A stretch of 35,565 nucleotides of DNA from Planctomycetota bacterium (GTDB taxonomy: Bacteria > Planctomycetota > Phycisphaerae > Sedimentisphaerales > Anaerobacaceae), in NCBI GenBank assembly GCA_023481165.1, contig JAMCWO010000329.1:1-35565 (forward strand), in the 5' to 3' direction. The notes beneath the pieces were generated by a model. The model did no database searches. It was not told the origin of the DNA and was given only the letters and a program-made list of their open reading frames with translations. The translations under genes were made by a program, and so were the position numbers. This document shows positions 27,096-35,111 of this stretch, piece after piece; positions within the stretch are counted from its first letter, which is position 1; each line of letters begins with the position of its first letter.

Positions 27096-27695
27096 GCCGT
27101 GAGTGATGGCCCGATAGGCTTGGCCGATGCCGTCGATGAACATCTGGACCGCTACGGCGGTCAGGACCAGTCCCATCAGCCGCTCGATGGCTGTGAGCGT
27201 TCGGCGGCCCAACAGCCGGGCCAGTTGGTCCGCCGATAAAAGGATGATGCCGGAGATGGACCACGCCAACAGCAAAGCCGCCAGCCACTGGGGCCAGTTG
27301 GATGGATCGTGGGCCATCAGCAGCATGAGGGTGGCCATGGCCGCGGGGCCGGCGATCAGAGGAACGGCCAGCGGCACAACAAAAGGCTCCTCCACCTCCG
27401 CCTCTTCCCCAAAGACCCCTTTGGGGACCGGGAAGATCATCCGCACGGCGATCAGGAACAGGATGATACCGCCGGCAGCGCCCAGCGACCCCTGGGAGAC
27501 TTGCAGAGCCGCCAGAATGAACTGGCCGAAGAAGAGAAACAGCCCCAGCACGATCAGCGCGATAAACAGCTCGCGGAAGATGATCCGTTTGTGCCTCTCC
27601 TCGGGCACGCTGCGAAGCACGACAAGGAACGCCGGGATATTCCCGATCGGGTCAATCACCAGAAACAGCAGCAACGCCGTCGAAAAGATGTCCAT
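27090..27695 (-). CDS. MarC-family integral membrane protein
   Basis: 201 residues with about six hydrophobic segments. The family motif LVIDPIGNIPAFL is at residues 13-25, and VPLAVPLIAGPAAMATLMLL is the matching second half-repeat signature. Despite the name, MarC (UPF0056) proteins have no established role in multiple antibiotic resistance; a transporter-like function is suspected. It follows the glucan phosphorylase gene by 44 bases on the same strand, so the two may be one transcript. The stop codons of this gene and the convergent Pol X-like gene overlap within TTATGA (27090-27095). Confidence 0.92.
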   Translation of the reverse strand: MDIFSTALLLFLVIDPIGNIPAFLVVLRSVPEERHKRIIFRELFIALIVLGLFLFFGQFILAALQVSQGSLGAAGGIILFLIAVRMIFPVPKGVFGEEAEVEEPFVVPLAVPLIAGPAAMATLMLLMAHDPSNWPQWLAALLLAWSISGIILLSADQLARLLGRRTLTAIERLMGLVLTAVAVQMFIDGIGQAYRAITHGS

Positions 27696-27739
27696 ATCAT
27701 CCGTTGCCAGTTCTCAGTGGAATGGTGCGTGATACGCAC

Positions 27740-29482
27740 CTACTGCATGTATGCCTTCAATAGATATTCCTGCAACATTCGTTGCGTGTGGAAGAAGGAT
27801 CCGTTCAAGGCCAGGGCGAAGAGCATGATGCGCAGGTATCGATCTCGATCTTGGTAGAACATGGGAATGACTACATCCTGCAGCTTGTCGTACAGGGCCC
27901 GGGGAGAGGCACAAACGGAATCGATCTTGCGGCTCGTTCGTGCTTTGCCTTTTTCGTTGATCGCCCAGCCGGTCAGGTTCTCGACCCAGCCCTCGATCCA
28001 CCAGCCGTCGAGGATGCTCAGGGACGGGATGCCGTTCAAGGCGGCCTTCATGCCGCTGGTCCCGGAGGCCTCGTGCGGCGGTTGCGGCGTGTTCAGCCAC
28101 AGATCGACCCCGGGGATCATGATCTTGGCCACGTCGATGTCGTAGTTCGGCAGATAGACGAGGCGGACCTGCGGCTCCAACCGCTGCGCGGCCTCAAAGA
28201 TGTGCCGAATCAACTCCTTGCCTGGCTCATCCTGCGGGTGGGCCTTGCCGCCGAAGATGATCTGGAAGGGGCCCGCCTTGGCGGCGATCGTGCGCAGCCG
28301 GGCCAGATCCCGGAAAATCAGGTCCGCCCGCTTATAGGCGGTCGCGCGTCGGCCGAAGCCGATGGTGAAGACCTCCGGATCGAGCCGCACCTTATTTTGA
28401 GCGGCGATCGTGCGGATCAACTTCCCCTTGCACTTCGTGTGCGCCTCCCAGAGTTCTTCCGCCGGGATGCTCAGCGCGTAGCGAATGCTGAAGTTGTCCG
28501 CCCGCCAGGCGGGAATGTAATGATCCAGCAGCCTTTGGACCGGCGGCGCGGTCCACGTGGCGGCGTGCACCCCGTTGGTAATCGCCTCGATGCGATATTC
28601 GCTGAACATCTCCTGCGATACTTCGCCATGCCGCCGGGAGACGCCGTTGACGTAATGGCTGAAATTCAGCGCCAGATAAGTCATGTTCAGCAAACGGCTG
28701 TCGCCGGTCAGTTCTCCCTGGATGTTCCAGATCTTGTGCCGGCCGATGACTTTGCGCACCAGTTCCATCGGGAATTTGTCATGGCCGGCGGCCACCGGGG
28801 TGTGCGTCGTGAAGACACATTTCCTGCGCACGCTCTCGAGATGCTCGGGCTTGATCTTCTTGCCGCCGGAGCGGCTCAGTTCCTCATCGAGCAATTGGAC
28901 GATCAGGAAGGCGGCGTGGCCCTCATTCATGTGGAAGCGGTCGATCTGATCATATCCGAGCGTGCGCAGCAGGCGGACGCCGCCGACACCGAGCACATAT
29001 TCCTGGCAGAGCCGGTATCGTTGGTCGCCACCATACAGGTAATGGCTCAACTCCCGATCTCGTTGATCGTTGGCGGGCAGGTCGGTGTCCAAGAAGAACA
29101 CCGGCACGACAAAGCCGGCCATGCCGACGACATCATATTGCCATGCCCGCACCTTGACTTCCCGTTTCTCCAGGAGGACCGTGACTTGCTCATCCCGCCG
29201 GCGCAGGTGCTGGGCGACATTCCATAAGTCCGGCGTTTCGACCTGCCGGCCGGCGGCATCCAACTCCTGATGAAAATAGCCTTTGCGGGCGAGCATCGTT
29301 ACGGCCACCATCGGCACTTCCATGTCGGCGGCCGTCTGAATCGTATCCCCGGCCAGAATGCCCAAGCCGCCGCTATACGTGGGCATGTCGGACCGCAAGC
29401 CGATCTCCATGGAGAAGTAGGCAATCGAAGGGCGGCGGGGGGGTATTGAGAATTTCTGATCCATCATAAATCCAAGTTCCAT
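27740..29482 (-). CDS. glgP: Alpha-glucan phosphorylase, short form (GT35)
   Basis: 580 residues. This is the short type of alpha-glucan/maltodextrin phosphorylase, well below the roughly 800 residues of classical glycogen phosphorylases. It releases glucose-1-phosphate from storage glucan. Visible features are IAYFSMEIGL and MPTYSGGLGILAGD at the start, HMNEGHAAFLI, TTHTPVAAGHDKF and IEAITNGVHAATW. Further on are TIGFGRRATAYKRADL and the PLP region PPHEASGTSGMKAALNG, whose Lys should hold the cofactor. The first ATG at 29482 has a weak ribosome site; Met6 or Met7 are possible starts. It lies upstream of marC and divergent from the PRC-barrel gene. Burning stored glucan fits the stress/dormancy character of the genes to its right, which is inference. 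Confidence 0.93.
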   Translation of the reverse strand: MELGFMMDQKFSIPPRRPSIAYFSMEIGLRSDMPTYSGGLGILAGDTIQTAADMEVPMVAVTMLARKGYFHQELDAAGRQVETPDLWNVAQHLRRRDEQVTVLLEKREVKVRAWQYDVVGMAGFVVPVFFLDTDLPANDQRDRELSHYLYGGDQRYRLCQEYVLGVGGVRLLRTLGYDQIDRFHMNEGHAAFLIVQLLDEELSRSGGKKIKPEHLESVRRKCVFTTHTPVAAGHDKFPMELVRKVIGRHKIWNIQGELTGDSRLLNMTYLALNFSHYVNGVSRRHGEVSQEMFSEYRIEAITNGVHAATWTAPPVQRLLDHYIPAWRADNFSIRYALSIPAEELWEAHTKCKGKLIRTIAAQNKVRLDPEVFTIGFGRRATAYKRADLIFRDLARLRTIAAKAGPFQIIFGGKAHPQDEPGKELIRHIFEAAQRLEPQVRLVYLPNYDIDVAKIMIPGVDLWLNTPQPPHEASGTSGMKAALNGIPSLSILDGWWIEGWVENLTGWAINEKGKARTSRKIDSVCASPRALYDKLQDVVIPMFYQDRDRYLRIMLFALALNGSFFHTQRMLQEYLLKAYMQ

Positions 29483-29571
29483 CTTTGCAGAGGGGTTTTT
29501 GCCATTTCCTTATGCCCAAGAACCTCGACCATGGCCGAGACCCAAGAGCTCGCCTTATCTTTACGAGCCTA

Positions 29572-29609
29572 AAGCAGAATACCTGCGGCATCTGCGAGGG
29601 CTTCTGCTT
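29572..29609 (+). promoter_or_regulatory. Inverted repeat in the glgP / PRC-barrel divergent region
   Basis: Perfect 8-bp arms AAGCAGAA (29572-29579) and TTCTGCTT (29602-29609), with a T5 run shortly after (29616-29620). A second smaller hairpin, ACCGG-CCGGT, is at 29684-29700, just before the PRC-barrel ribosome site. The pair might be an attenuator or leader structure for the PRC-barrel gene. I could not match it to a known riboswitch. Confidence 0.35.
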
Positions 29610-29734
29610 ACCGTGTTTTTCGTCCGGCGTCAAGGGCCGTGAATTCACAACCGTATTTATGCGGAACTTGCCTATGGGAGTAAACCGGTCGCAGGCCGGT
29701 AAGCTCTCTGGTATATCTGAACTCAAGGAGACCC

Positions 29735-30466
29735 ATGATGCTCGCCAGCCTGACAGAACTGAGAAGCTATTATGCGGAAGGCACGGACGGAGAGATCGGA
29801 CGAATCGCCGATTTGTGCTTTCGCGAAGATGAGTGGATCGTGCGGTACATCGTCGTGGACATGGAGGACCTCGATCGCGAGGCGCTGCTGCTCTCGGCCT
29901 ATCTGGGCAGTCTGAATCGGGAGAAGCACACGCTTGCGGCCGATATCCGGCGGGATCAGGTGGCCAATACGCCGCCGTTCGACCGCGCGGAGCCGCTGAC
30001 GCGGCGGGATGAGCAGGAGTTGCACAACCTCTACGGTTGGCCGGTCTACTGGTGGGAGCAGGAGCACGAGATCACGCCCATCGGCGGCCTGTGGGATGAG
30101 CCGGTCCAGGAGTCGGAGAATCCGGATGGACCGGAGGAAGCGGGACCGGAGTTGCTCTTCGTCGGCGATCTGATCGAGGTCTATAGCATTCAGCCGGAGG
30201 GAGGCGAGATCGGAACGCTGCAGGACATAATCGTGGAAGACGAAGGTTGGACCGTACCATATCTGGTGGTTCGTTTGGAGTCGTCCGGACACCGAGTGCT
30301 GCTGGCCTCCGACTACGTGCAGATGATCGACGTGGGGGCCAGAAGCATCCAGGTGTCCGTACCCCGAGAGGCGGTTTTGAATAACCCTGTGATTGCCTCG
30401 GAAGAACCGATCACGCCGCAATTGCAGCAAAGTCTGCGGGAGTATTACGACCAGTATTCCCGGTGA
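29735..30466 (+). CDS. Double PRC-barrel domain protein
   Basis: 243 residues with two PRC-barrel-like beta domains. The first (about 1-75) has ELRSYYAEGTDGEIGRIADL and WIVRYIVVDMED. The second (about 138-215) has GDLIEVYSIQPEGGEIGTLQDI and WTVPYLVVRLES. An acidic, Trp-rich linker (YGWPVYWWEQEHE, then ESENPDGPEEAG) separates them. PRC barrels occur in the H subunit of photosynthetic reaction centres and in RimM; stand-alone bacterial copies are often stress-induced and of unclear role. AAGGAG precedes two adjacent ATGs at 29735 and 29738; the second has better spacing. It has no signal peptide, so it is cytoplasmic. It is the first of a run of small plus-strand stress-type genes. Confidence 0.86.
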   Translation: MMLASLTELRSYYAEGTDGEIGRIADLCFREDEWIVRYIVVDMEDLDREALLLSAYLGSLNREKHTLAADIRRDQVANTPPFDRAEPLTRRDEQELHNLYGWPVYWWEQEHEITPIGGLWDEPVQESENPDGPEEAGPELLFVGDLIEVYSIQPEGGEIGTLQDIIVEDEGWTVPYLVVRLESSGHRVLLASDYVQMIDVGARSIQVSVPREAVLNNPVIASEEPITPQLQQSLREYYDQYSR

Positions 30467-30601
30467 CGGTCGCCTGCGAATTCGTGGCGGGGAGAATCAG
30501 CGCTTTCCTTAGTTCTGACACCCGCGCCGCCAAAGTAAATAAAATTGGAGCGGAAGATAGGTATAGTCCGTACGACAGCGGTTGTGCGAAAGGAGCGAAT
30601 C

Positions 30602-30868
30602 ATGGCTGTCGGTATGCGTTCGAGCGAAAACAGCGAGAATCAAACCGTGAGCCGGCTGGATCGCGATGGCCGGATTGCGGACAATATTGTCGCGGCGTTG
30701 GAGTTGAGCGTCCCCGACGATGTCGGCTCCATCGACGTGCGTGTCAACGACGGAGAAGTAACCTTGTCCGGCGCTGTCTCGAGTCTCCTGGCTTTTCGGA
30801 TCGCGCAGAAGTTCGCCGAGAGCACACCCGGCGTGATTGCGGTCAACAACGATCTGGAGATCCATTGA
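30602..30868 (+). CDS. BON-domain protein
   Basis: 88 residues from the ATG at 30602, which has AAAGGAG six bases upstream; an earlier in-frame start at 30545 lacks such a site. Residues about 25-88 form one BON domain: RIADNIVAALELSVPDDVG, then IDVRVNDGEVTLSGAVSS and PGVIAVNNDLEI. BON domains bind phospholipid or peptidoglycan-linked surfaces in OsmY-like proteins. This one has no signal peptide, unlike OsmY. The DUF2267 gene follows after 49 bases. Confidence 0.88.
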   Translation: MAVGMRSSENSENQTVSRLDRDGRIADNIVAALELSVPDDVGSIDVRVNDGEVTLSGAVSSLLAFRIAQKFAESTPGVIAVNNDLEIH

Positions 30869-30917
30869 GCGGCCCGGAGGCCGGACAGGCCGTTACATCA
30901 GGAAAGCGAGGCTTGTG

Positions 30918-31343
30918 ATGACAACGACACCAACAGGCGTGAGAACGTTTGATCAATCTCTGGAGACCACGCGCGAGTGGCTCCAGGCGGTGCAGGAGCA
31001 AATGGGACTCGATGACGAGCAGCGGGCGTTCCGGGTCCTGCGCGCCGTCCTGCAGACCTTGCGCGATCGACTGACGGTGGAGGAGGCGGCTCAATTCGCG
31101 GCGCAACTGCCCATGCTCCTGCAGGGAGTGTATTATCATGGGTGGACCCCCACGGGCAAACCGCTGAAGATCCGCACCCGGCAGGAGTTTCTGGATAAGG
31201 TGGCCGAGGGCTTGATGCGCCAGCACGATCCGGAAGAGGCCTGCCGCACCGTGTTTCGCGTGCTCGAGGACAGGATGCCCGGCGGCGTGATTGAGGATGT
31301 CAAACGCATTTTGCCCGAGCCGATACGGGATTTGTGGCCTTAA
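30918..31343 (+). CDS. DUF2267 protein
   Basis: 141 residues from the ATG at 30918. It matches the DUF2267 pattern throughout: FDQSLETTREWLQAVQEQMG, AFRVLRAVLQTLRDRLTVEEAAQFAAQLPMLLQGVYYHGW, then RTRQEFLDKVAEGL and a final LPEPIRDLWP. The family is all-helical, with two similar halves and no known reaction. It is often found among stress-related genes, as here between the BON and HPF-cold-shock genes. The gap to the next gene is 25 bases, so one operon is likely. Confidence 0.92.
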   Translation: MTTTPTGVRTFDQSLETTREWLQAVQEQMGLDDEQRAFRVLRAVLQTLRDRLTVEEAAQFAAQLPMLLQGVYYHGWTPTGKPLKIRTRQEFLDKVAEGLMRQHDPEEACRTVFRVLEDRMPGGVIEDVKRILPEPIRDLWP

Positions 31344-31368
31344 TGCCGGCTCGGGAGGGAGGCCCACC

Positions 31369-31962
31369 ATGAAAGTCCCTCTAGAGATTGTGTTCAAAGG
31401 GATTGAGCACTCGGACGAGGTCGAGGCTCTGATCCGGGAGGAAGCGGACAAGCTCGAGAGAACCTGCCATTATATGATCCATTGCCGAGTCGCGGTGGAG
31501 AAGAGACAGGAGCACCAGGAAGTCGGGAATCCCTACCGGGTTCGCATTGATATGACGGTCCCCCCCGGCCACGAGTTGGTGATCAGGCGCGAGCCCAGCA
31601 AAGGGGATATGCACGATCCGCTGGACATTGTGATCAAGCACGCCTTCGCCGCGGCGGCCCGGCAGTTGCGCAAGCTCGTGGAGCAGCAACGGGGCGATAT
31701 CAAGACCCACCCGGAGCAGCAGGTCATGGCCGTGGTGCACAAGTTGTTCCCGCAGGAGGGCTATGGCTTCTTGCGGACGGTGGACACGCAAGACGAGATC
31801 TACTTCCACCGCAACAGCGTGCTGCACGATGAGTTCGATCGGCTCAAGATCGGCCTGGGCGTCCGCTATACGGCGGAGCTTGGGGAAAAAGGACTCCAAG
31901 CGACGTCGGTGCAGATCGTGGATAAACCGCGAACCCCGGTAGAGGCTCCCTTCCGAGGATGA
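31369..31962 (+). CDS. HPF/RaiA-like ribosome-associated domain fused to a cold-shock domain
   Basis: 197 residues from the ATG at 31369, with GGGAGG upstream; an earlier in-frame start at 31291 lies inside the DUF2267 gene. Residues 1-108 resemble the S30AE/HPF fold (LEIVFKGIEHSDEVEALIREEADKLE, RVRIDMTVPPGHELVI, then DIVIKHAFAAAARQLRKL). Residues about 119-185 are a cold-shock (OB) domain with RNP1-like EGYGFLRT (130-137) and RNP2-like EIYFHRNSV (143-151). Classical long HPF carries a dimerisation domain at this position instead. The expected role is ribosome hibernation or RNA binding under stress. It is the last gene of the BON-DUF2267-HPF string and converges on the second NarL regulator. 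Confidence 0.88.
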   Translation: MKVPLEIVFKGIEHSDEVEALIREEADKLERTCHYMIHCRVAVEKRQEHQEVGNPYRVRIDMTVPPGHELVIRREPSKGDMHDPLDIVIKHAFAAAARQLRKLVEQQRGDIKTHPEQQVMAVVHKLFPQEGYGFLRTVDTQDEIYFHRNSVLHDEFDRLKIGLGVRYTAELGEKGLQATSVQIVDKPRTPVEAPFRG

Positions 31963-31979
31963 GAGCGAAAGAACGATCG

Positions 31980-32633
31980 TTACGGCTCCGACGAAGTCAG
32001 GCCTTCCTGAATCGCGTATTTCGTGAGCTGCGCGACGTTGTCGATCTCCAGCTTGTTCATGACGCGGAGTCGATGCGCCTCGACCGTTTTGGGGCTGATG
32101 TGCAGCCGCAGGGCGATCTGCTTGGTGGTACGGCCCTCGGCCAGCAGTTGCAGCACTTCGCGCTCCCGCTGGGTGAGCAGCGAGAAAGCGGTCGGCTCGA
32201 TCTTTTCTTCGGTGCGCATGAGGTCTTCGACCACGACGTTGCTGATGGAGGGACTGACGTAGGTCTTCCCGTCCGCCACGGTGCGCACGGCCCGTGCCAA
32301 CTCGTCGAAATCGCAGTCCTTGAGCAGGTATCCGGAGGCGCCGGCGCGAAACATCTCCGTCACGTAGCGTTTCGCCGAGTGCATGGACAGGGCGATCACC
32401 CTCACGCCGGGCGCTTCCCGTTGGATCTCGCGGGTGGCCTCGATGCCGTTCAAGTCCGGCATGCTGATATCCATCACCACAATATCCGGCTGCAGTTCGC
32501 GCGCCAGCTCCACCGTGGAATGCCCATCGCTGGCTTGGCCGACGACTTCCATGTCATCCTCCTGCTGCATGGCCCGGCTCAGACCATGACGCACAATGGC
32601 GTGGTCGTCGGCAAGTACGATTCGAATACTCAT
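31980..32633 (-). CDS. NarL/FixJ-family response regulator (RR2), close paralogue of RR1
   Basis: 217 residues, with AGAGGG eight bases before the ATG at 32633. Receiver with phosphoacceptor Asp55 (IVVMDISMPD) and Lys in GYLLKDC; LuxR-type helix-turn-helix at about 148-210 (LTQREREVLQLLAEG, TTKQIALRLHISPKTVEAH). It aligns with RR1 (15194-15847) over its full length without gaps and is about three-quarters identical by eye. The recognition helices match except for one or two positions. No kinase gene is adjacent, so it is an orphan in this window. It sits inside the stress cassette, between the HPF-cold-shock gene (convergent) and htrA (divergent). It could share its kinase with RR1. Confidence 0.95.
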   Translation of the reverse strand: MSIRIVLADDHAIVRHGLSRAMQQEDDMEVVGQASDGHSTVELARELQPDIVVMDISMPDLNGIEATREIQREAPGVRVIALSMHSAKRYVTEMFRAGASGYLLKDCDFDELARAVRTVADGKTYVSPSISNVVVEDLMRTEEKIEPTAFSLLTQREREVLQLLAEGRTTKQIALRLHISPKTVEAHRLRVMNKLEIDNVAQLTKYAIQEGLTSSEP

Positions 32634-32940
32634 AACATCGTCCCTCTTCTCTGCGCGGGTCTGCCAAATCCGACGCGCAGCCGTACTGCCAATTCTACCT
32701 GTGCGTCGGGCATTCCCGTCCTTCCAGTGGACCGGCGCCCTCGGAGCGACCGTACTGTGTCCTTAACGGCCCATACTAAGTCGTCCTGTCGGCGGTGTCA
32801 ATCATTCAAGGTATTTACGCGTCAATTTTCTCCATGTCATCCGGAAGATTGATCGATTTCCCGATATGGCGGCGCCGGGCGATGTGATATGCCAGCATCT
32901 GTCGGCTGATGCAGGAGAATCTCACCCTATGAGGAGAGTC
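32634..32940. promoter_or_regulatory. Divergent intergenic region between RR2 and the HtrA protease
   Basis: About 300 bases between two divergent starts. It must hold the promoters for both, but I see no clear -35/-10 pair and no strong palindrome. The part from 32866 could be read as an N-terminal extension of the protease. The ribosome sites argue that translation starts near 32929-32944 instead. Confidence 0.4.
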
Positions 32941-34485
32941 ATGATGCGAGGCGACAAGGTCAGGTCGAGCCGGATAGGATTCTATTGTGCCCTCCTGGGC
33001 GTCTGGGGCACGCTCTTGTTCGCTTCCGTGCAGCCCAGCGACGGAGGGCCACAGAGCCCCGCCCGGGATTCTCCGCGTGCCGCCGCCCCTCAGGAGAGCA
33101 TCGCCCTTCTCAAACGCATGGGCAGCGCGTTCGCCTCCGTGATGGAGCGAGTCTCTCCGGGCGTGGTGGGAATCCAGTCGGAAAGGAGAATCCTGCGGGC
33201 GACGCCGGAAGAGCCCGCCGACGGGCCCCTCGACCCCTTCAGCGAGGACTTCTTCGACTATTTCTTTCGCCGGCGCGCCCCCCAGGAGGACTCCGCGCGA
33301 CGGGAGTATACCCGGAAAGCGCAAGGCTCCGGCTTCCTTATTTCCGCGGATGGCTTCGTTCTGACCAACAATCACGTCGTCGCAGACGCCGATAAGATCG
33401 TGGTCGAGTTGGTGGACGGCCGCACGATGGACGCGCAGGTCGTGGGCACCGATCCGGAATCCGATGTGGCGGTCGTCCGGATCCGGGCCGACGGCCTGAC
33501 GCCGGTGGCATTGGGCAATTCCGATGCCTTGGAGGTCGGCGAGTGGGTGCTGGCCGTCGGGAATCCGCTGGGTCTGAGCCATACGGTGACGGCGGGCATC
33601 GTCAGCGCCAAACACCGCAGCGGCTTCAATGTCACCACGTACGAGAATTTCATCCAGACCGATGCGGCGGTCAACATGGGCAACTCCGGCGGGCCGCTCG
33701 TCAATCTCAACGGCGAAGCCGTCGGCATGAACACGTTCATCCTCGGACCGGCCGGCGGGAATATCGGGATCGGGTTTGCCATTCCGATCAACATCGCCCG
33801 GGAGGTTGCCGACCAACTCATCAAGACCGGTGCCGTGGAGCGGGGCTACCTGGGCGTCATTCCGCAGGACCTGACGGCGGAGTTGGCCGAGGCGTTCGGA
33901 CTCAAGGGGACCAAAGGGGCAGTTCTGAGCCAGATCACGCCGGACTCGCCGGCCGGCCGGGCCGGCCTGGTGCATGGGGACATCGTGCCGGAGTTCGATG
34001 GGGTGGCGATTGCCTCCGCCACGCAATTTCGCAACCTCGTGGCCAGCCGCAAGCCGGGAGTCACTGTCCCGATGGTGGTCTGGCGGGACGGCCAGCGCCG
34101 GACGGTGGATGTCACGCTGGAGAAGCGCCCGAGCGCCGAGGAACTCCGCGGCGAGCGCCGGGAACCGCCCAAACGCCCTCCCGAAGAGCCGCCCCGACGG
34201 CTTGGTCTGAGCGTGCAGGATCTGACGCCGGAGGCCGCGGAACGCGCGAAGATCAAGGAGCGGACGGGCGTGCTCATTGCCAAGGTCTCGCCCGGCTCCG
34301 AAGCGGCCCGGAAGGGACTGCGTGAAGGATACATCATCAAGGAAGTCAACCGGCGCCAAATCAATAGCGAGCAGCAGTTCAAAGAGGCGGTTTCCACGGC
34401 GCTGCGCGAGGGGAACCGTCTCCTGCTGCTGATCACCGATGGTCGGGTCAGTCTGTATGTCGTGCTGAACCCGGCACAGGAATAA
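32941..34485 (+). CDS. HtrA/DegP-type serine protease with two PDZ domains
   Basis: 514 residues from the ATG at 32941. GAGGAG lies just upstream; ATGs at 32929 and 32944 are alternatives. An N-terminal hydrophobic stretch (about 12-30) is a signal peptide or anchor. A flexible region (30-120) precedes the protease domain with His145 (TNNHVV), Asp175 (ESDVAVVRI) and Ser249 (GNSGGPL), a complete triad. PDZ1 follows (from about 300; GYLGVIPQDLT, GAVLSQITPDSPAGRAGL). After a Pro/Arg/Glu-rich hinge comes PDZ2 (about 420-510; GVLIAKVSPGSEAARKGL). It degrades or refolds damaged envelope proteins. It is divergent from RR2, a possible regulator. Confidence 0.95.
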   Translation: MMRGDKVRSSRIGFYCALLGVWGTLLFASVQPSDGGPQSPARDSPRAAAPQESIALLKRMGSAFASVMERVSPGVVGIQSERRILRATPEEPADGPLDPFSEDFFDYFFRRRAPQEDSARREYTRKAQGSGFLISADGFVLTNNHVVADADKIVVELVDGRTMDAQVVGTDPESDVAVVRIRADGLTPVALGNSDALEVGEWVLAVGNPLGLSHTVTAGIVSAKHRSGFNVTTYENFIQTDAAVNMGNSGGPLVNLNGEAVGMNTFILGPAGGNIGIGFAIPINIAREVADQLIKTGAVERGYLGVIPQDLTAELAEAFGLKGTKGAVLSQITPDSPAGRAGLVHGDIVPEFDGVAIASATQFRNLVASRKPGVTVPMVVWRDGQRRTVDVTLEKRPSAEELRGERREPPKRPPEEPPRRLGLSVQDLTPEAAERAKIKERTGVLIAKVSPGSEAARKGLREGYIIKEVNRRQINSEQQFKEAVSTALREGNRLLLLITDGRVSLYVVLNPAQE

Positions 34486-34508
34486 CTGACCCCGTGACAG
34501 GAATCATC

Positions 34509-34536
34509 GTAAGGGCGAATGATGATTCGCCCCTAC
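34509..34536. repeat. Palindromic repeat downstream of htrA
   Basis: Arms GTAAGGGCGAAT (34509-34520) and ATTCGCCCCTAC (34525-34536) around GATG, with one mismatch in 12. No T-run follows, so it is not a typical intrinsic terminator. The GTAGGGGCGAAT type of palindrome is one I recall as a widely dispersed intergenic repeat. Confidence 0.7.
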
Positions 34537-34591
34537 CGGAGCAAATCCCGACGCGCCGCAGCGCTGCGGGAGTTTTGACCAGGAGGAGCAC

Positions 34592-35101
34592 ATGAAAGCG
34601 TTGATTCTGACGGCCAGCGGCGTAGAGGACTGCGAATTATTCTACCCCTATTATCGTTTTAAGGAAGAGAACATCGAAGTGGACGTGGCCAGCCCGGAGG
34701 GCGAGAAGATCCTGGGCGAGCACGGCTACAGCCTGGAGGCCAACCTGCCGTTTGCCGATGCCAACGCCGAGGATTACGACCTGCTCTTTCTGCCCGGAGG
34801 CAAGGGACCGGAGAAGGTCCGTCTTCAGCCGGAGGCCGTGGAGATCACCAAAAGGATGTTCGAGTCGGACAAAATCGTCACCGCGATCTGTCACGGCCCC
34901 CAGGTGTTGATTTCTGCTGACGTCGTGCGTGGCAAACGAGCGACCTGCTGGCCGGCGCTGCGCGACGATTTGAAGGCGGCCGGGGCCGAGTACCTCGACC
35001 AGGAAGTGGTGGTAGCCGGCACTCTGATCACGAGCCGTTACCCGCCCGACCTGCCGGCCTTCTGTCGGGAGGTCTTCGCAGCGGTGCGGCAGGCTGTGTG
35101 A
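34592..35101 (+). CDS. DJ-1/PfpI-family protein
   Basis: 169 residues, with AGGAGG upstream of the ATG at 34592. The nucleophile elbow AICHGPQVL places Cys100-His101, and Glu12 or Glu15 in the N-terminal GVEDCEL is the usual acidic partner. LLFLPGGKGPEKVR precedes it. This is the PfpI/YhbO-like group, described as peptidases, chaperones or deglycases acting on glycated proteins; the exact activity in this family is debated. A role in carbonyl stress would fit the aldo/keto reductase and GloB-like enzyme elsewhere in the window. The DUF488 gene follows within a few bases. Confidence 0.92.
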   Translation: MKALILTASGVEDCELFYPYYRFKEENIEVDVASPEGEKILGEHGYSLEANLPFADANAEDYDLLFLPGGKGPEKVRLQPEAVEITKRMFESDKIVTAICHGPQVLISADVVRGKRATCWPALRDDLKAAGAEYLDQEVVVAGTLITSRYPPDLPAFCREVFAAVRQAV

Positions 35102-35111
35102 GGTAATGACT

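Noticed and set aside
29620-29735. Possible c-di-GMP or other riboswitch before the PRC-barrel gene
   Set aside because: Conserved core bases of the classes I know are absent; only simple hairpins remain.
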